From Flavobacteriaceae bacterium (GTDB taxonomy: Bacteria; Bacteroidota; Bacteroidia; Flavobacteriales; Flavobacteriaceae), in the NCBI GenBank assembly GCA_003533785.1, contig DQCR01000062.1, positions 1-7,698 of the forward strand: a stretch of 7,698 bases of DNA, in the 5' to 3' direction. The notes under the pieces are model-generated. The model was not told where the DNA came from. It did no database searches and saw nothing but the letters and a program-made list of their open reading frames with translations. The position numbers and the translations under genes are program-made. This document shows, one piece after another, positions 6,566-7,698 of the stretch; the first letter of the stretch is position 1, and every line of letters begins with the position of its first letter.

Positions 6566-7698
6566 ATGCGATTTTATAACAGTATTGTATTTCTCTTAGG
6601 GATCCTTTTGGTCACCTCCGCTTGTCAACCAAGCGTTGACCTTGTGGTTCATAATGCCAAAGTATATACGGTGAATGATAATCTTGACGAAGTACAAGCT
6701 TTTGCTGTGAAAGAGGGTAAGTTTATTGAAGTAGGGGGAAACGAGATTTTACAAAAATATAAGGCAAGAAATATTGTCGATGCCCAAGGTTTACCAATTT
6801 ACCCAGGATTGATAGACAGTCACAGTCATTTCCTTCAACTAGGGTTAAGTCTTAAACAGGCAAATCTTGAAGGAACAACAAGCTTTAAAGAAGTTATAGA
6901 AAGAGTGACAGTTCATGTCAAAAGCAAAGAAATGGATGTCATTTATGGAAGCGGTTGGGATCAAAATGATTGGGAAGATCCGGAATATCCTAAAAAAGAT
7001 ACTTTAGATTTATTATTCCCAAACACTCCTGTAGTGCTGAAACGTATCGATGGCCATGCTTATTTGGTGAATCAAAAAGCATTAGACCTAGCGGGTATTT
7101 CGGCAACAACCGTACTTCCAGGAGGGACCGTAGTATTGGGTAACGGGGAGCCAACGGGTGTTCTGATTGACAGCCCTATGGATTTGGTTAACAAAGCTTT
7201 GCCTCCTTTCACTCAGGAAGAAAAAATAGAAGCCCTAGCAGCGGCACAAGAGGTGTGTCTAAAAAATGGGTTGACAACGGTAACAGACGCAGGTATAGAT
7301 CGACAAGATATCGAACTCATCGATAATTTACATCAAAAAAATCAACTTCAAATAAGGGTGTATGCAATGGTCAAAAACACCTTTGAAAATTTAGAATACT
7401 ATCTTTCGTCGGGCATTTATTCAACAGATAAAATTAATGTTCGGTCTATAAAAATATACGCCGATGGTGCATTGGGTTCTCGTGGTGCTGCTCTTTTAAC
7501 TCCGTATATCGATCAACCTGGGCACAAGGGGAAGATGATTACCCCTATAGACTCGCTACACAGTTTGGCAAATCGAATCGGGTCAACTGATTTTCAAATG
7601 AATACTCATGCCATCGGAGATGCGGCAAACGCTGCTGTTTTGAAAGTATACAATGAGGTATTAAAAGACAAAAATGATCCACGATGGCGCATTGAACA
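6566..7698 (+). CDS. Lipoprotein amidohydrolase, YtcJ-like (amidohydrolase family 3), 3' partial
   Basis: 377 complete codons are visible and the frame runs off the window; family members are about 540 residues. The N-terminus has a signal peptide MRFYNSIVFLLGILLVTSAC with Cys20 as probable lipidation site. The lipobox is imperfect (Thr at -3 where Leu, Val or Ile is usual). The short first beta domain (DLVVHNAKVYTVND, residues 25-38) leads to the metal-binding PGLIDSHSHF with His86 and His88. Further marks are GSGWDQNDW, DGHAYLVNQKAL, the KIYADGALGSRGAAL motif (Lys296 at its start), and NTHAIGD with metal ligand His348. The window ends in RWRIE plus CA, where the family has RIEH with another metal-ligand His. 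These are metal-dependent hydrolases of amide or related bonds; the substrate cannot be inferred. Placement by the lipid anchor would be in the inner or outer membrane facing the periplasm or surface. It starts 83 bases after the barrel gene; I found no convincing promoter or terminator in that gap, so read-through from the TPR-barrel operon is possible. Confidence 0.92.
   Translation, partial: MRFYNSIVFLLGILLVTSACQPSVDLVVHNAKVYTVNDNLDEVQAFAVKEGKFIEVGGNEILQKYKARNIVDAQGLPIYPGLIDSHSHFLQLGLSLKQANLEGTTSFKEVIERVTVHVKSKEMDVIYGSGWDQNDWEDPEYPKKDTLDLLFPNTPVVLKRIDGHAYLVNQKALDLAGISATTVLPGGTVVLGNGEPTGVLIDSPMDLVNKALPPFTQEEKIEALAAAQEVCLKNGLTTVTDAGIDRQDIELIDNLHQKNQLQIRVYAMVKNTFENLEYYLSSGIYSTDKINVRSIKIYADGALGSRGAALLTPYIDQPGHKGKMITPIDSLHSLANRIGSTDFQMNTHAIGDAANAAVLKVYNEVLKDKNDPRWRIE

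Overview
This window reads as chromosomal DNA of a member of the Bacteroidota, most likely Flavobacteriales or a near relative. Three things point there: the C-terminal sequence of TypA, a paired TTG / TAnnTTTG promoter (the Bacteroidota sigma-factor consensus), and a TPR protein plus outer-membrane barrel pair of a type I recognise from flavobacterial genomes. DNA is AT-rich, with many AAA lysine codons. I see no mobile element, CRISPR array, tRNA, rRNA or sign of horizontal transfer.

Layout: (1) 1-948, plus strand, the 3' half of typA (BipA), a ribosome-associated GTPase. (2) 951-1628, minus strand, ftsE, the ABC ATPase of the FtsEX cell-division complex, tail-to-tail with typA with only 2 bases between the stop codons. 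(3) 1629-1708, a short divergent intergenic region holding a good promoter for ftsE placed almost on top of its start codon. (4) 1709-4711, plus strand, a 1000-residue exported TPR-repeat protein. (5) 4719-6482, plus strand, a 587-residue predicted outer-membrane beta-barrel with a signal peptide, 7 bases after the TPR gene and almost certainly cotranscribed with it. (6) 6483-6565, an 83-base gap in which I find no convincing promoter or terminator. (7) 6566-7698, plus strand, the 5' part of a lipoprotein amidohydrolase of the YtcJ type, cut by the window end.

Functionally, typA and ftsE are housekeeping genes of translation and division. The TPR and barrel genes look like a two-gene envelope module: a periplasmic repeat scaffold and an outer-membrane partner. 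Its role is not known to me, and it is the best candidate here for undescribed biology. The amidohydrolase may be a separate unit; its substrate cannot be read from the sequence. Other points of interest are a possibly leaderless ftsE mRNA, the 10-base palindrome that contains both convergent stop codons, in-frame A9 tracts in ftsE and the TPR gene, and a perfect but badly spaced Shine-Dalgarno sequence before the TPR gene.
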